The notes beneath the pieces were generated by a model, which was given only the letters and a program-made list of their open reading frames with translations, searched no databases and was not told the origin of the DNA. This document shows positions 27,211 through 37,613 of a stretch of DNA of 61,796 nt, piece after piece (position 1 is the stretch's first letter; each line of letters starts with the position of its first letter). The stretch is from Moorena sp. SIO3H5 (lineage in GTDB: Bacteria; Cyanobacteriota; Cyanobacteriia; Cyanobacteriales; Coleofasciculaceae), in NCBI RefSeq assembly GCF_010692395.1, contig NZ_JAAHHS010000003.1, positions 27,298-89,093 on the forward strand, given 5' to 3'. A program made the translations under genes and the position numbers.

Positions 27211-28365
27211 ATGGAAGACAAGCTCAAACTAATGATTCCTGGCCCGACGCCAGTACCAGAACAAGTATTACTGGCCATGGCCAAACACCCGATCGGACAC
27301 CGTAGTCCCGAATTTAGCGAAATCATGGCAGAGGTCAATGAAAACCTCAAATGGCTACACCAGACCAAAAATGATGTCTTGACTGTAACCGCTAGCGGTA
27401 CCGGAGTCATGGAAGCTGGTATTATTAACTTCCTCAGTGCAGGCGATCGCGTTTTAGTTGGTTCTAATGGTAAATTTGGCGACCGTTGGGGCAAAATCAG
27501 TACTGCTTTTGGTCTGGAAGTGGACACCATTACTGCCGAGTGGGGTAAGCCCCTAGATCCAGAGCAGTTTCGTGAAAAGCTAGAAGCTGATACCGAAAAG
27601 CAAATCAAAGCCGTAATCGTCACCCACTCTGAAACCTCTACTGGCGTTCTCAACGACTTAGAAACCATAAATCGTTACGTCAAAGACCACGGGGAAGCCC
27701 TAATTATTGTTGATGCTGTTACCAGCCTTGGAGCAGTCAATGTACCCATTGATGAGTGGGGTCTCGATGTAGTAGGCTCTGGTTCCCAGAAGGGATACAT
27801 GATTCCCCCAGGACTCGGATTTGTCAGTGTTAGTCCTAAAGCTTGGGAAGCCTACAAAACAGCTACCCTGCCCAAGTTTTACCTAGATTTAGGGACTTAC
27901 AAGAAATCTACTGCTAAAAACAGCAATCCCTTTACCCCGCCAGTGAACCTAGTCATTGCCCTACAGGCTGCACTGCGCATGATGCAAAGAGAAGGGTTAG
28001 AATCAATATTTTCCCGTCACCAGCGTCTGATGGAAGCAACCCGCGCCGCTGTCAAAGCCCTATCATTACCATTGTTTGGTTCTGATGAGTATGCTAGCCC
28101 AGCCGCCACTGCAGTGATTCCCACATCAGTAGAGTCGGAACAAATCCGTTCTGTGATGAAAAAACGCTATAACATTGCTCTAGCTGGGGGACAAGACAAC
28201 TATAAAGGAAAAATATTCCGCATTGGTCACTTAGGTTTTATCAGTGAGCAAGATATTCTTGGTGTCATTGGTGCTCTCGAAGCCACCCTTCAGGAATTGG
28301 GACACCAATCCATGACACCAGGAGCAGGTATTGCAGCTGCTGCTAGTGTCTTTGCCAAGAGCTGA
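27211..28365 (+). CDS. Alanine/serine-glyoxylate aminotransferase
   Basis: PLP enzyme of class V, 384 residues. LMIPGPTPVPEQVL and HPIGHRSPEF open the fold; VTASGTGVMEAGI, VTHSETSTGVLNDL and VDAVTSLGAV are cofactor-contact motifs; Lys194 in GSGSQKGYMIPPGL binds PLP. Homologues act in photorespiratory glyoxylate removal in cyanobacteria (transfer from alanine or serine); the old annotation 'soluble hydrogenase small subunit' applies to the same family. The preferred donor is not decidable here. Confidence 0.93.
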   Translation: MEDKLKLMIPGPTPVPEQVLLAMAKHPIGHRSPEFSEIMAEVNENLKWLHQTKNDVLTVTASGTGVMEAGIINFLSAGDRVLVGSNGKFGDRWGKISTAFGLEVDTITAEWGKPLDPEQFREKLEADTEKQIKAVIVTHSETSTGVLNDLETINRYVKDHGEALIIVDAVTSLGAVNVPIDEWGLDVVGSGSQKGYMIPPGLGFVSVSPKAWEAYKTATLPKFYLDLGTYKKSTAKNSNPFTPPVNLVIALQAALRMMQREGLESIFSRHQRLMEATRAAVKALSLPLFGSDEYASPAATAVIPTSVESEQIRSVMKKRYNIALAGGQDNYKGKIFRIGHLGFISEQDILGVIGALEATLQELGHQSMTPGAGIAAAASVFAKS

Positions 28366-28882
28366 TTAACAGTTTATGGTTGACGGTTGACCGTTGACTG
28401 TGTTCTGCGGTGAAAGGTCAACCCTTGGCCTACGGCCACGCGTGCGCGTTCAACTCCTCATAGTCTTTTTAATTTTTAATGAAACTTCCGCCACCTAAGT
28501 TCAGTAAGGATGGCGGAATAATTCCTAATTGAGTTCAACACCACCATCAAATCCCAATTCTCAATTGGGACCCAATGACATACCCAATTCCCAACCCAAT
28601 TGCCAAGTTTTCCTGATCAGTACCAAATCCTGAGGAGTTAATTAAAGAAGTTTTGGCTCTGCCATAAGAGTTGTATCCTGATCATCCTAAATAACCGCCC
28701 AAATCTGTTATGCCCTGACTGGGAAAAAGAATTTGACTTAAGCAAAAGTTTTTTAACTCTCAAAGCAATGCCCAGTAATGATTTCAGCATCAGTTAAATT
28801 CCAATTACCATAACAAGTTCGGCTATAGCCGAAGGGTTTAACTGCTCTGACGTAGAATAAAATACATGGGTGATGTGAGGGT
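28366..28882. other. Intergenic with dispersed repeats
   Basis: GGTTGACGGTTGACCGTTGAC repeats (28379-28400), a GGCCTACGGCCACGCGTGCGCG unit near 28427-28450, CCGCCACC/GGATGGCGG inverted repeat (28491-28516) and CCCAATTC repeats (28550-28600). No ORF is supported. Confidence 0.6.
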
Positions 28883-29674
28883 ATGCAAAAGCCAATGTTT
28901 GAAACAGCTGAACAATTTCCTGTCTTGGGGTTACCCGTTCACCTTTTAGACAACTACAGCAACTACTTAGACGATCGTCTCACCAAAGGTCTAGGTAGTC
29001 ATGTCGTAACTCTAAATGCCGAAATGGCAATCCAGGGAGAGCGCAACCCTGAGCTAGCTGCCGTTATCAAGCAGGCAGAACTGGTGATTCCTGATGGGGC
29101 GGGTATTATATTTTACTTACGACTTCACGGTAAAAAAAAGCAGCGCTGTCCAGGAATTGAACTAGCTCAGTCTTTACTGGCCAAGGCTGGACAATACGGA
29201 GAATCTTGCCCAGTATTTTTCTTTGGGGCAGCCCCTCATGTAGTCCAAAAAACAGCTAGGGTTTGGCAGAAGAGAGTTCCAAATCTAGCGATCGCTGGAA
29301 TTAGTGATGGCTACCTCAGTGCAGAAGCAGAGGAAGAATTAAAGCTGACCTTAAAACAACAGCAGCCCAAAATCATATTAGTGGGCTTAGGTGTACCACG
29401 TCAAGAATTTTGGATTGCCCAGAATCGCCACCTGTGTCCCCAATCCATTTGGATTGGTGTTGGTGGTAGCTTTGATATCTGGTCAGGGGCTAAAACCCGT
29501 GCGCCAGCCTGGTTCCGGAACAATAATCTCGAATGGTTATATCGGTTGTATCAAGAACCCCACCGTTGGCGGCGAATGATGGTTTTGCCTCAGTTTGCTC
29601 TCAAAGCTTTAGGTCAAAGAATGATGGTTCTGCCTAAGTTTGCTCTCAAAGCCTTAGGTCAAAGAATGGCATAA
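28883..29674 (+). CDS. WecG/TagA/CpsF-family glycosyltransferase
   Basis: Cytoplasmic transferase of 263 residues that adds ManNAc-uronic acid or a related sugar to a lipid-linked precursor of surface polysaccharide. VVTLNAEMAIQGERNPEL and VIPDGAGIIFYLRLHG match the Thr-Asn and Asp-Gly active-site motifs; FFFGAAPHVVQKTA, ILVGLGVPRQEFWIAQN and GVGGSFDIWSGAKTRAPAW complete the family pattern. The last 32 residues contain a 45-bp in-frame duplication (RMMVLPQFALKALGQ then RMMVLPKFALKALGQ), which lengthens the C-terminal membrane-contact segment. Confidence 0.93.
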   Translation: MQKPMFETAEQFPVLGLPVHLLDNYSNYLDDRLTKGLGSHVVTLNAEMAIQGERNPELAAVIKQAELVIPDGAGIIFYLRLHGKKKQRCPGIELAQSLLAKAGQYGESCPVFFFGAAPHVVQKTARVWQKRVPNLAIAGISDGYLSAEAEEELKLTLKQQQPKIILVGLGVPRQEFWIAQNRHLCPQSIWIGVGGSFDIWSGAKTRAPAWFRNNNLEWLYRLYQEPHRWRRMMVLPQFALKALGQRMMVLPKFALKALGQRMA

Positions 29675-29806
29675 TCTAATCCCTAATCAATAGACCTGAA
29701 TCAATACACCTGACAACATGAGTATTGTCGAGTATTATATTGATGCGATCGCGTAGCGTGGCATTTGGGGAGCGGCTATGTGCTAAGGCTTGCGGGAGCA
29801 CCTTCT

Positions 29807-29875
29807 CAGCCTCCCCATCTCCCCATCTCCCCATCTCCCCATTTCCCCATTTCCCCATCTCCCCATCTCCCCACA
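29807..29875. repeat. CCCCATCT octamer array
   Basis: About eight units of CCCCATCT/CCCCATTT before ftsE; preceded by a GCGTAGCGTGGC dispersed unit. Confidence 0.9.
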
Positions 29876-29900
29876 CTTCCCTCTCTTTCCCTAATTCCTA

Positions 29901-30572
29901 ATGACCCAGAAAGCGATAATCCAATTACAAGGAGTGACAACAACCTATCCCAACAACCGAGGTTTGTTTAACGTCAATCTAGAAGTCAAGTCAGGGGACT
30001 TTTTATTTATCACAGGGCCTTCTGGTGCTGGTAAATCCACATTGCTAAAATTACTCTATGGTGAACAGCGTCCCACCCAAGGTAAAGTATTTGTCGATCA
30101 ATTAAATGTTGGGCAATTACGAGGCGATCGCTTGTCATTCCTACGCCGTCGCCTGGGGATTGTTTTTCAGGACTACAAACTAATACACTCGCGAACTGTA
30201 TCAGAGAATATCGCTTTTGTGCTGTGGGCACAGAGTTTCACTCGCAAAGAAATTAAGCGACGGCTAACACCAACCCTTAAATTAGTGGGTTTGCAAGACA
30301 AAGCCAACTGTTTTCCAGAGCAACTTTCAGGAGGAGAACAACAACGGGTAAGTCTAGCTCGTGCCATTGTTAGTACACCGCCGTTGATATTAGCTGATGA
30401 GCCAACAGGTAACCTCGATCCCGACAATTCGTGGCAGGTATTAAACATTCTCAGGAAACTCAATCACCTAGGGACTACAGTTATTGTCACAACTCATAAT
30501 GAAAACTTAGTCAGAATCTCCAATCAGCCAGTAGTACAGATGCGCGAAGGTCGTTTGTATTGCCCTTTTTAG
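29901..30572 (+). CDS. ftsE: FtsE-like ABC transporter ATPase
   Basis: Protein of 223 residues. Walker [11 protein letters not shown]-loop FQDYKLI, signature LSGGEQQRV, Walker [13 protein letters not shown] and H-loop TTHNENL are all intact. The Q-loop FQDYKL is typical of FtsE, the ATPase that with FtsX controls peptidoglycan hydrolases at the septum. No ftsX gene is adjacent, which is common in cyanobacteria. The 3' end faces a convergent kinase gene at 20 bp. Confidence 0.85.
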   Translation: MTQKAIIQLQGVTTTYPNNRGLFNVNLEVKSGDFLFITGPSGAGKSTLLKLLYGEQRPTQGKVFVDQLNVGQLRGDRLSFLRRRLGIVFQDYKLIHSRTVSENIAFVLWAQSFTRKEIKRRLTPTLKLVGLQDKANCFPEQLSGGEQQRVSLARAIVSTPPLILADEPTGNLDPDNSWQVLNILRKLNHLGTTVIVTTHNENLVRISNQPVVQMREGRLYCPF

Positions 30573-30592
30573 AGGCAATAGTTTCCGAAAAA

Positions 30593-33500
30593 TCAAACAT
30601 TATGGGAGAGGACTGGGCTCAAACATTGTTGTTCAATTTTCTTAGCACTCTCGGTCAGTCCTGCTCTGACTTGTTGGTATTCAGACTCAAGCAGCGGAAA
30701 TATTTCCGCTGCTCCAGTGATGGTTTTCGATCTCCCCAGACTTTCCAAGTCCTGACACAGTTTGGAGAGATTTATCCCCCCTAGGGTAGCGCTACTAGAC
30801 TTTAATGTGTGAGCCGCAATTTCCATGGCTTTTGGATCTTCTTCAATAATTGCTTGAGCCATGTTTTTTACTAACCTCGGAGTATCTTTTAAGTAAATTT
30901 CAATCAAACTAACCAAACATTCCGCCCCCCCTTCTCCGATACTGTCGATCAAGGATTGCAAAACCGAAAAGTCAACAGCTGGATCAGCTAGTACTGGGTT
31001 GGCAGGTTCACGATGGTGCGGACATTGACTCAAGGCACGGACTAACTCTGGTACCTGGATCGGCTTGCTAATGTAATCATCCATTCCTGCACTCAGGCAC
31101 ATTTCTCGATCCCCTTCCATGGCATTAGCAGTCATGGCAATAATCCAGGGGCGTTCATGAGCTGACCATTGTTCACAAATGTGTTGCGTCGCAGTTAAGC
31201 CATCCATTTCCGGCATCTGGACATCCATCAAAACCAGGTCATAGGGCTGACGACTAAGAGCTTGGAGTACTTCTAATCCATTCCCCGCGACATCAGCCCG
31301 GTATCCCATCCGTTTCAACAGTTGCAGGGCTAACTGCTGGTTCACGATATTATCTTCAGCCAACAAAATGCGCAAAGGATGCTTTTGCGCCATTTCAGTG
31401 TCAAGTTTTAGGTGTTGAGCAGGTGTGCGCTTAATCTTGATTGGCTGTCCGCTCATCACCTGGGTCAAAACATCGTAAAGCTGAGATTGCTTAATAGGCT
31501 TGTTTAAGACAGCTGCAATATCTAGCTGACTCTGATGATGCTTTGTATCTGATTGACTCATTGAGCTGAGCATTACCAAGGGCAAGGCTTGAGCCTCAGA
31601 CTCCTGGCGGATTTTCGTTGCTAGGGTAAAACCATCCATCTCAGGCATATACCCATCAAGAATGGCAATGTCAAATTTATCCCCCTGACTGAGCCAATCG
31701 AGAGCTTCTCTACCTGATGCTGCTGTCTGGGTAAGCATACCCCAAGACTTGGCTTGCTCGGAGATAATCGTGCGGTTGGTCGCACTATCATCCACAATCA
31801 GCAGCCGCTTTCCTTCTAACAATGGCTGAGATACTGGCAGGTTAGGTTCCTCGATCGGATCAGGCTGTTTAGCCAATACAGTGAAATAGAATTTAGAGCC
31901 TTGACCAACTTGACTTTCTACCCAAATCTTGCCACCCATCATGGTGGTTAGCCGTTGACAAATAGCCAAACCAAGACCTGTGCCTCCATATTGGCGAGAT
32001 GTGGAGGAATCCAGCTGAGAAAAAGACTGGAACAGGCGGTCGATCCGATCCTCAGGAATGCCGATGCCAGTATCCTTGACCACAAATTGGATTTCGTAGA
32101 TTGAAGATTGGGTCGAAGCAGGAGAAAATCTGGTGGTGTTAGGGTTGTGGGAGGAAATCTGGGGGTGAGGCGGTGAAAATACTCTCGTGTTGTCTCTCGT
32201 GTTGTTCTGTATTCCGTTAGCTCCCCTGACCCCGTTGATATACCCCGTCTGGTCAAATTCTCCTTGTAAAGTGTAGTCCTTTCCATTGGCTAGAGTAGGG
32301 AAACTCAAAGAGTAATGTTTTCCGTACTCAGGACCAGACGCCAACGGGTAGGAGTAGTTAGCAGTATTGCTTTGTTCTTTTTCTTTGCCATCAACGCATT
32401 CCCCTGTGCTCACTTCTCGGGCGGTTACAGAAACTAACACTTCCCCGCTATGGGTAAATTTAATCGCATTCCCCAACAAATTGACTATAATTTGGCGCAG
32501 CCGAGTCACATCTCCCACAATCATAGGTGGAGTGTTGGGATGGAATAGATAAGCTAACTCCAATTTTTTCTCAGCTGCTTTTGCCGCCAACAAGTCTAGG
32601 GATTCCTCAACGCAAGTGATCAAATTAAACGGTTGTTCTTCTAACTCCAGCTTTCCAGACTCAATTTTGGAAAAATCCAAAATATCATTAATGATGGTGA
32701 GTAAACTATCCCCACTATTGCGGATCGTTTCCACAAAGTTTCGTTGCTGGGACGTTAAATCTGTATCCAGTAGCAAACCTGTCATGCCAATCACAGCATT
32801 CATAGGAGTGCGGATTTCATGGCTCATAGTTGCCAGAAATTCGCTTTTTGCCTGAGTGGCCGCTTCGGCAGTTCTTCTAGCTTGCTCTAGGGCGAAATTT
32901 TGCTCAGTCAATTGCTCTCGTTGGCGGGTTTCTTGCTCAAGCAGGTGAGCCTGAGCAATAGCAATCCCTACTTGGTCAGCCACGGCTTCGAGTAACTCAA
33001 TTTCATCCAGACTCCACTGACGAAATTCATCACACTGATGTATTCCAATCACACCATTCGGTTCCCCCTGATAAGAAGTACGAATTAGCAACATGGATTT
33101 GACTTCAATTTGCCAACATATTGGGATCATCGGTTTAAGAAGGGGGTCTTCGTAAACATTAGGGGAACTGATGGCTCGGTCTTGGACTAACAACTGCTCT
33201 AAATAAGGATTCCCCAGAATCGGAAGTTCTAAATCCAGTATGGATAGATAACCCTTTTCTAAATACTCAGCCACTGTAGGAATGCGAGGATAGGGTTGGG
33301 AAACATAGGTATGAATGGTGCAACGATTGACCTGAAACACTTGACCAATTTGTGTGGCGGTGGTCTGAAAAATTTGTTTAGTGTTTAAACTTTGGCGGAT
33401 TTCTTGGGTCACCTGTTTGAGTAGCATTACACGAGTCAGTTGCTGGTGTAATGCCTCCTCGGCTTGCTTTTGCTCAGATATATCAATCGATACACTTAAT

Positions 33501-35833
33501 ACCGCTGGCATGTGGGAAATTGCTAAGGAGAAGGGAATTTTGGTAGTTTGGATGATACGCTTTTCTCCATCGGGATAGATGATCGTCTCTTCTGGAAGGT
33601 GTGTCGGTTCTCCACTCTCCAATACCTGCAAATCCGCCTCTCTAAACTCGAAGGATTTTAAGAAAGACTGAGCAAAATCTTCATCCCGATGGTATAGTAA
33701 GTCATCTACTGTCGTACCATAAGCTTCCGCAACGGCTTTGTTAGCTAGAAGAAACTCTCCATCTCGATTCTTGGCGTAAATGAAATGAGGCACTAAATCA
33801 ATAACTTGACGCAGTTGTTTCTCACTTTCTTTCAGATGTGACTCGCTTAATTTACGATTTGTAATATCTCGGATAGTGCCAGAGGTACCTGTGATATTAC
33901 TGTCAGGATCTAGGGTTAATTGCGCATGAATCTCCAGCCAGCCCGAGCCGCCATCTTTGGTAAGATACCTTAGTTCCTGCTGATAATACTCCTGTTTGTG
34001 GGTAATTAGGGATTGAAACAATTCAATATTAGTTTGACGGTCATCAGCATGGAGATAATCAATAAAGTTAGTACCAATGCTATCTGCTATAGAAAAGCCC
34101 GTCATTTCTGTCCAAGTTGGATTGAGAAAAGTCAACACCCCAACCCCATCGGTTTGGAAAATAACCTCTTGCACATTTTCCACCACTGACCAATACTGCT
34201 CCTCTCTCTCCAGCAAGGCCAGTTCAACTCGCTTGCGTTCGGTAATGTCTTCAACAGAGCCTTCGTAGTAGAGCAAATTTCCATTAGTGTCTCGGACAGG
34301 GCGCACATTTTCCAAAATCGAGATTACACTACCATCTTTGCGGTAAGCCTGAGCCTCAATGGATGATACAGCGCCATTTTCCGCTAGCAAGTCAGTAAAC
34401 TCGTTACGACCCTCAGTGTCCACATAAATTTGTTTTGAAACGTTCGTGATTGACTCTACTAGTTCTTCTGGGCAAGAATAGCCATAGATTCTCGCTAAGG
34501 CTGGATTGGCACTAATAAAGCGCCCATCCGGTGTAATCTGATAGATGCCCTCTACTGAATTCTCAAAGATGCTGCGGTAATTCGCTTCAGCTTGCTGCAG
34601 TGCTTCCTCGGCTCGCTTACGATTGGTGATATCACTAAAGGTACAAATGACTTGCTCTACTGACCCACCCACCCCCACCTGGGGATCGGCATTCACTAGT
34701 AACCATACCCAATCTTTCGTCGCTTGATTGTGGACACCCATAACCACATTTCTTACCAGTTTACGGGTGCTAATTGCCTGTTGGATAGGACGACTTTCAG
34801 TGGGGAATGGAGTGGTGTCTTCGTGAATGATAGTCCAATCTGAACCAAAAGGACTTTTATCCAACAATTCACTTTCGCTGAAGCCCAGTATATCCAGAGC
34901 CGCCTGATTAAAGAGCATGAATTCGGTTTTTGCCTCGAATAGCAACACCCCTACCTGCATTTCTCGAATCACTGTCCGGAATAGCCTTTCGCTTTCTTGC
35001 AATGCTTCTTGTCTAAGAGCTTGCAGTGCTTTATTCGTTTTCTGCTCGTAATTTGAGGCAAGTAAGGTGAGGCTGAAGATGATTAGGTTAGTTATCCCTA
35101 TGGTGCTTGTTACTACGGAAGTATTTAATGTCGCAGAAAACCCAGTGTCTAATGGTGGATTAACGGGAAACTTGGCTGCCATCATGGTTGTATAGTGTAC
35201 AGAGGTAATGGCTAATCCCAGGATCACTGCCCAGCAAACCTTCCACCCATGAAGGACTTTTCCGGTTCCTACCCCCACATCAAAGGATAGCCACAAGATG
35301 AAAAACGATGTCAAGCTGGCTATAACAACGGATAGGGCAACAAAAAAGAGGTTGTAGTGAATCAGCCCTGGTATTCTCATGGCAGCGATGAGCACGTAGG
35401 GTATGGATGCGATCGCTAATCCCATTACCACACTGCCCACCATTAACTGTCTGAGGTTGTTGATGCGGCTGACACTATAGAGTACGGCACCAGATATTAG
35501 CACTGCTACCCAGTAAGAAAGCAGTACCATTGGGGTATCATAAGTGATAGGTGTGGGGAAGCGGAATGCTAGCATTCCCAAAAAGTGTATTGACCAGATC
35601 CCAATTCCCATGATCATTGCCCCACCAATCAGCCAACCTTTACGGTTAGTCTTTTGTGAGGTTTTTACTTGTCTAGCTAGAATCAGCACCGTATAGGTCA
35701 CAATCGAGGCGATAGCAATGCATAGAACAACTAACTGTAGGTCATAGATACCACTCATTGCTCTATCTGTATCGCTAATTGGGACAGTTTCTATGAGAAA
35801 ATTGAGCCAGACCAAAACCATTGAGTAGGGCAT
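30593..35833 (-). CDS. MHYT-PAS-GAF hybrid histidine kinase
   Basis: Membrane sensor kinase of 1746 residues. Seven membrane helices of MHYT type span about residues 25-265, with motifs [11 protein letters not shown] and [10 protein letters not shown], but the middle repeat reads [10 protein letters not shown] with Pro for His. Four PAS domains follow (about 285-820), then GAF (about 830-970), HisKA with [10 protein letters not shown] near 1003, HATPase with N-box [10 protein letters not shown] and G-box KDTGIGI, two receivers ([12 protein letters not shown] and [13 protein letters not shown]) and an Hpt domain (AHTLKSSS). A Ser/Asn-rich insertion of about 100 residues separates the N and G boxes. 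Met26 is an alternative start. MHYT may sense O2, CO or NO through metal; this is a hypothesis in the literature. Confidence 0.93.
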   Translation of the reverse strand: MPYSMVLVWLNFLIETVPISDTDRAMSGIYDLQLVVLCIAIASIVTYTVLILARQVKTSQKTNRKGWLIGGAMIMGIGIWSIHFLGMLAFRFPTPITYDTPMVLLSYWVAVLISGAVLYSVSRINNLRQLMVGSVVMGLAIASIPYVLIAAMRIPGLIHYNLFFVALSVVIASLTSFFILWLSFDVGVGTGKVLHGWKVCWAVILGLAITSVHYTTMMAAKFPVNPPLDTGFSATLNTSVVTSTIGITNLIIFSLTLLASNYEQKTNKALQALRQEALQESERLFRTVIREMQVGVLLFEAKTEFMLFNQAALDILGFSESELLDKSPFGSDWTIIHEDTTPFPTESRPIQQAISTRKLVRNVVMGVHNQATKDWVWLLVNADPQVGVGGSVEQVICTFSDITNRKRAEEALQQAEANYRSIFENSVEGIYQITPDGRFISANPALARIYGYSCPEELVESITNVSKQIYVDTEGRNEFTDLLAENGAVSSIEAQAYRKDGSVISILENVRPVRDTNGNLLYYEGSVEDITERKRVELALLEREEQYWSVVENVQEVIFQTDGVGVLTFLNPTWTEMTGFSIADSIGTNFIDYLHADDRQTNIELFQSLITHKQEYYQQELRYLTKDGGSGWLEIHAQLTLDPDSNITGTSGTIRDITNRKLSESHLKESEKQLRQVIDLVPHFIYAKNRDGEFLLANKAVAEAYGTTVDDLLYHRDEDFAQSFLKSFEFREADLQVLESGEPTHLPEETIIYPDGEKRIIQTTKIPFSLAISHMPAVLSVSIDISEQKQAEEALHQQLTRVMLLKQVTQEIRQSLNTKQIFQTTATQIGQVFQVNRCTIHTYVSQPYPRIPTVAEYLEKGYLSILDLELPILGNPYLEQLLVQDRAISSPNVYEDPLLKPMIPICWQIEVKSMLLIRTSYQGEPNGVIGIHQCDEFRQWSLDEIELLEAVADQVGIAIAQAHLLEQETRQREQLTEQNFALEQARRTAEAATQAKSEFLATMSHEIRTPMNAVIGMTGLLLDTDLTSQQRNFVETIRNSGDSLLTIINDILDFSKIESGKLELEEQPFNLITCVEESLDLLAAKAAEKKLELAYLFHPNTPPMIVGDVTRLRQIIVNLLGNAIKFTHSGEVLVSVTAREVSTGECVDGKEKEQSNTANYSYPLASGPEYGKHYSLSFPTLANGKDYTLQGEFDQTGYINGVRGANGIQNNTRDNTRVFSPPHPQISSHNPNTTRFSPASTQSSIYEIQFVVKDTGIGIPEDRIDRLFQSFSQLDSSTSRQYGGTGLGLAICQRLTTMMGGKIWVESQVGQGSKFYFTVLAKQPDPIEEPNLPVSQPLLEGKRLLIVDDSATNRTIISEQAKSWGMLTQTAASGREALDWLSQGDKFDIAILDGYMPEMDGFTLATKIRQESEAQALPLVMLSSMSQSDTKHHQSQLDIAAVLNKPIKQSQLYDVLTQVMSGQPIKIKRTPAQHLKLDTEMAQKHPLRILLAEDNIVNQQLALQLLKRMGYRADVAGNGLEVLQALSRQPYDLVLMDVQMPEMDGLTATQHICEQWSAHERPWIIAMTANAMEGDREMCLSAGMDDYISKPIQVPELVRALSQCPHHREPANPVLADPAVDFSVLQSLIDSIGEGGAECLVSLIEIYLKDTPRLVKNMAQAIIEEDPKAMEIAAHTLKSSSATLGGINLSKLCQDLESLGRSKTITGAAEIFPLLESEYQQVRAGLTESAKKIEQQCLSPVLSHNV

Positions 35834-36362
35834 ACCGAGATCTTATCTCCCAGACCTTCTAGGGGTCTTGTTGATATATTTAGACGCGAAAATTGTCTTG
35901 TAATTATAAATATATGTCTTGAATTTACACAATTTTGATGAATTAATTTACCGTATAAATACGGATTTTTACTATAGCTATATCCTGAAATTTACCGAAT
36001 ATAATCTATTAGTTGAATCAGAAAGCACCAAATTTAAAACTCGGTAATTGTAATTGCATAGATTTTTTTAGCTACCAAATAATTATCAACAGAGGGAAAG
36101 ATAAGTAGATTTATCCATACCTAATTAAATTTTTGATAATCATCATTGGGTCTATACCGTAAAAACAACTACTTTGGTAAGCAGTCAGCCGTTGGCCTTT
36201 GGCCACGCGTGCGCGTTCAGCCGTCAGCTGACGTAACTCAGCATTAAACCAATGCTTACCTGTTTGATTCAAAAGCTGTCAGCTAATGTAAGGCAAGCCC
36301 TGATCAATAAACAGAGTAGGAAGTTTTTCGTTAATTAAAAGTTAATAGTTAATAGTTCAAAG
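35834..36362. other. Intergenic, AT-rich with dispersed repeats
   Basis: Kinase promoter side is AT-rich (35870-36170). GGCCTTTGGCCACGCGTGCGCG lies at 36196-36217, flanked by CAGTCAGCCGT/CAGCCGTCAGC repeats. No ORF. Confidence 0.6.
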
Positions 36363-37172
36363 TTAATAGTTAACCTGACGTAAGTCTTGTAAAACTGGAT
36401 GTAGTGGGTCATAAACTCGTTCAGAATTTCCTTGAATCACCCGGTGAATGGGAACAACCTCCACCACGCAGTTAGTGTAAGCGATCGCATCCAACTGTCT
36501 TACCAACTCAGGTGACCAAGGTTCCTCACAAACTCTCTGATTTTGACAAGTCAGCCACTGAATTAAATGCGATCGCATCACACCGGGTAAAATTCCAGCT
36601 TCCACTGGTGGTGTCCACCACTGACCATCTCCCCATCCCCATAAGTTACCTGTGCTAGTTTCCAGCCAATTCCCGTGATTATCTACCAGAATCCCTTCTT
36701 GTGCTCCCATATTTTGCGCCATTTGCTTCGCCCGCCATGGAGATAGGTAATTCCCGGTCTTGTGAGTAGGTAAGCAGCGATGAAATTTTTCGGAGGAGGA
36801 CTGGGCTACCCAAGCAGTGATACCCTGGTCTTGCCACTGGGCTAAATTTGCTGGCAGAGGACGACCCATAATCAATTCTCGCCCATCGGGGAATAGGGTA
36901 ATTCTCAGCACTGGGTAAAGGGTGATCAGTGATTGTGCTCCTTGGCGCAATTGCTCCCAATCCGGTTGTTGCCAACCAAATGTTTGTAGAGTCGATTGGA
37001 GGCGATGGCAATGATTAGTCCAATGGGTTAGTGGGTGATCTAATGACTGATGGTAAACTCGTAGGGTGGTAAAAACTGTAGCGCCATAGATAAATCCTGG
37101 CTCATCAATGGTCAGGCTCAGGGAGTTACCCTCAATTAGCTCGGCATTGTACCAGAAGCAAGGTTTTGACAT
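36363..37172 (-). CDS. Class IV aminotransferase, PabC-like
   Basis: PLP enzyme of 269 residues. FIYGATVFTTLRVY opens the class IV fold; Lys138 in LPTHKTGNYLSPWRAKQ is the PLP lysine; EGILVDNHGNWLETSTGNLWG and GILPGVMR are the cofactor-binding motifs. Closest by pattern to 4-amino-4-deoxychorismate lyase (p-aminobenzoate for folate). Branched-chain or D-amino-acid aminotransferase is a less likely alternative. A gene for nrtS follows on the same strand upstream, with a 14-bp gap. Confidence 0.85.
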   Translation of the reverse strand: MSKPCFWYNAELIEGNSLSLTIDEPGFIYGATVFTTLRVYHQSLDHPLTHWTNHCHRLQSTLQTFGWQQPDWEQLRQGAQSLITLYPVLRITLFPDGRELIMGRPLPANLAQWQDQGITAWVAQSSSEKFHRCLPTHKTGNYLSPWRAKQMAQNMGAQEGILVDNHGNWLETSTGNLWGWGDGQWWTPPVEAGILPGVMRSHLIQWLTCQNQRVCEEPWSPELVRQLDAIAYTNCVVEVVPIHRVIQGNSERVYDPLHPVLQDLRQVNY

Positions 37173-37186
37173 CGCTCTTATAGTAA

Positions 37187-37486
37187 TTAACCAGAATTGC
37201 GATTATAATCTGCTTTTCCTCTTCGAGCCGTTTGCCTAGAACGGATGGTATACTGACCATGAATGTTCACCAAGTAGGGAACTATATAGGTTAAACCTGC
37301 TGAAATCCATCGCTGTCGATTCATCTGTCCTTGTAGGAGAGCAGAACCATGATTGATCACAAACAGAAGTGAGCCAACCACCAAAGCTACCCTCAGCGCA
37401 GTTGGCATCAATTCGAGATCAACAACACTTAGACAGAACTCTTTTAGAGGTTTCACGCTGTACCTATCTAGGAAGCTGTTAATCAT
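37187..37486 (-). CDS. nrtS: NrtS-type nitrate/nitrite transporter
   Basis: Small membrane protein of 99 residues. LPMTALRVALVVGSLLFVINHG-like sequence (positions about 27-48), followed by RQRWISAGLTYIVPYLVNIHG, matches the NrtS pattern (ALRVAL..GT...NHGD.., W....LTY.VPY.V). NrtS proteins are half-size carriers usually encoded as a pair of adjacent genes; only one is present here. Residues after 80 are a basic tail. Its stop is 14 bp before the pabC-like start on the same strand. Confidence 0.75.
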   Translation of the reverse strand: MINSFLDRYSVKPLKEFCLSVVDLELMPTALRVALVVGSLLFVINHGSALLQGQMNRQRWISAGLTYIVPYLVNIHGQYTIRSRQTARRGKADYNRNSG

Positions 37487-37613
37487 CTAATTTTACATAA
37501 CTGATGGTTTTTTTTGGCAGTTGACTCTTAATTACCCAATTAGCTAACGTCTCAACAAAAAAACGCATTTTGTTGACTGACTCAATCCTTGACTAAGTTA
37601 GAGTTAATTCTTC

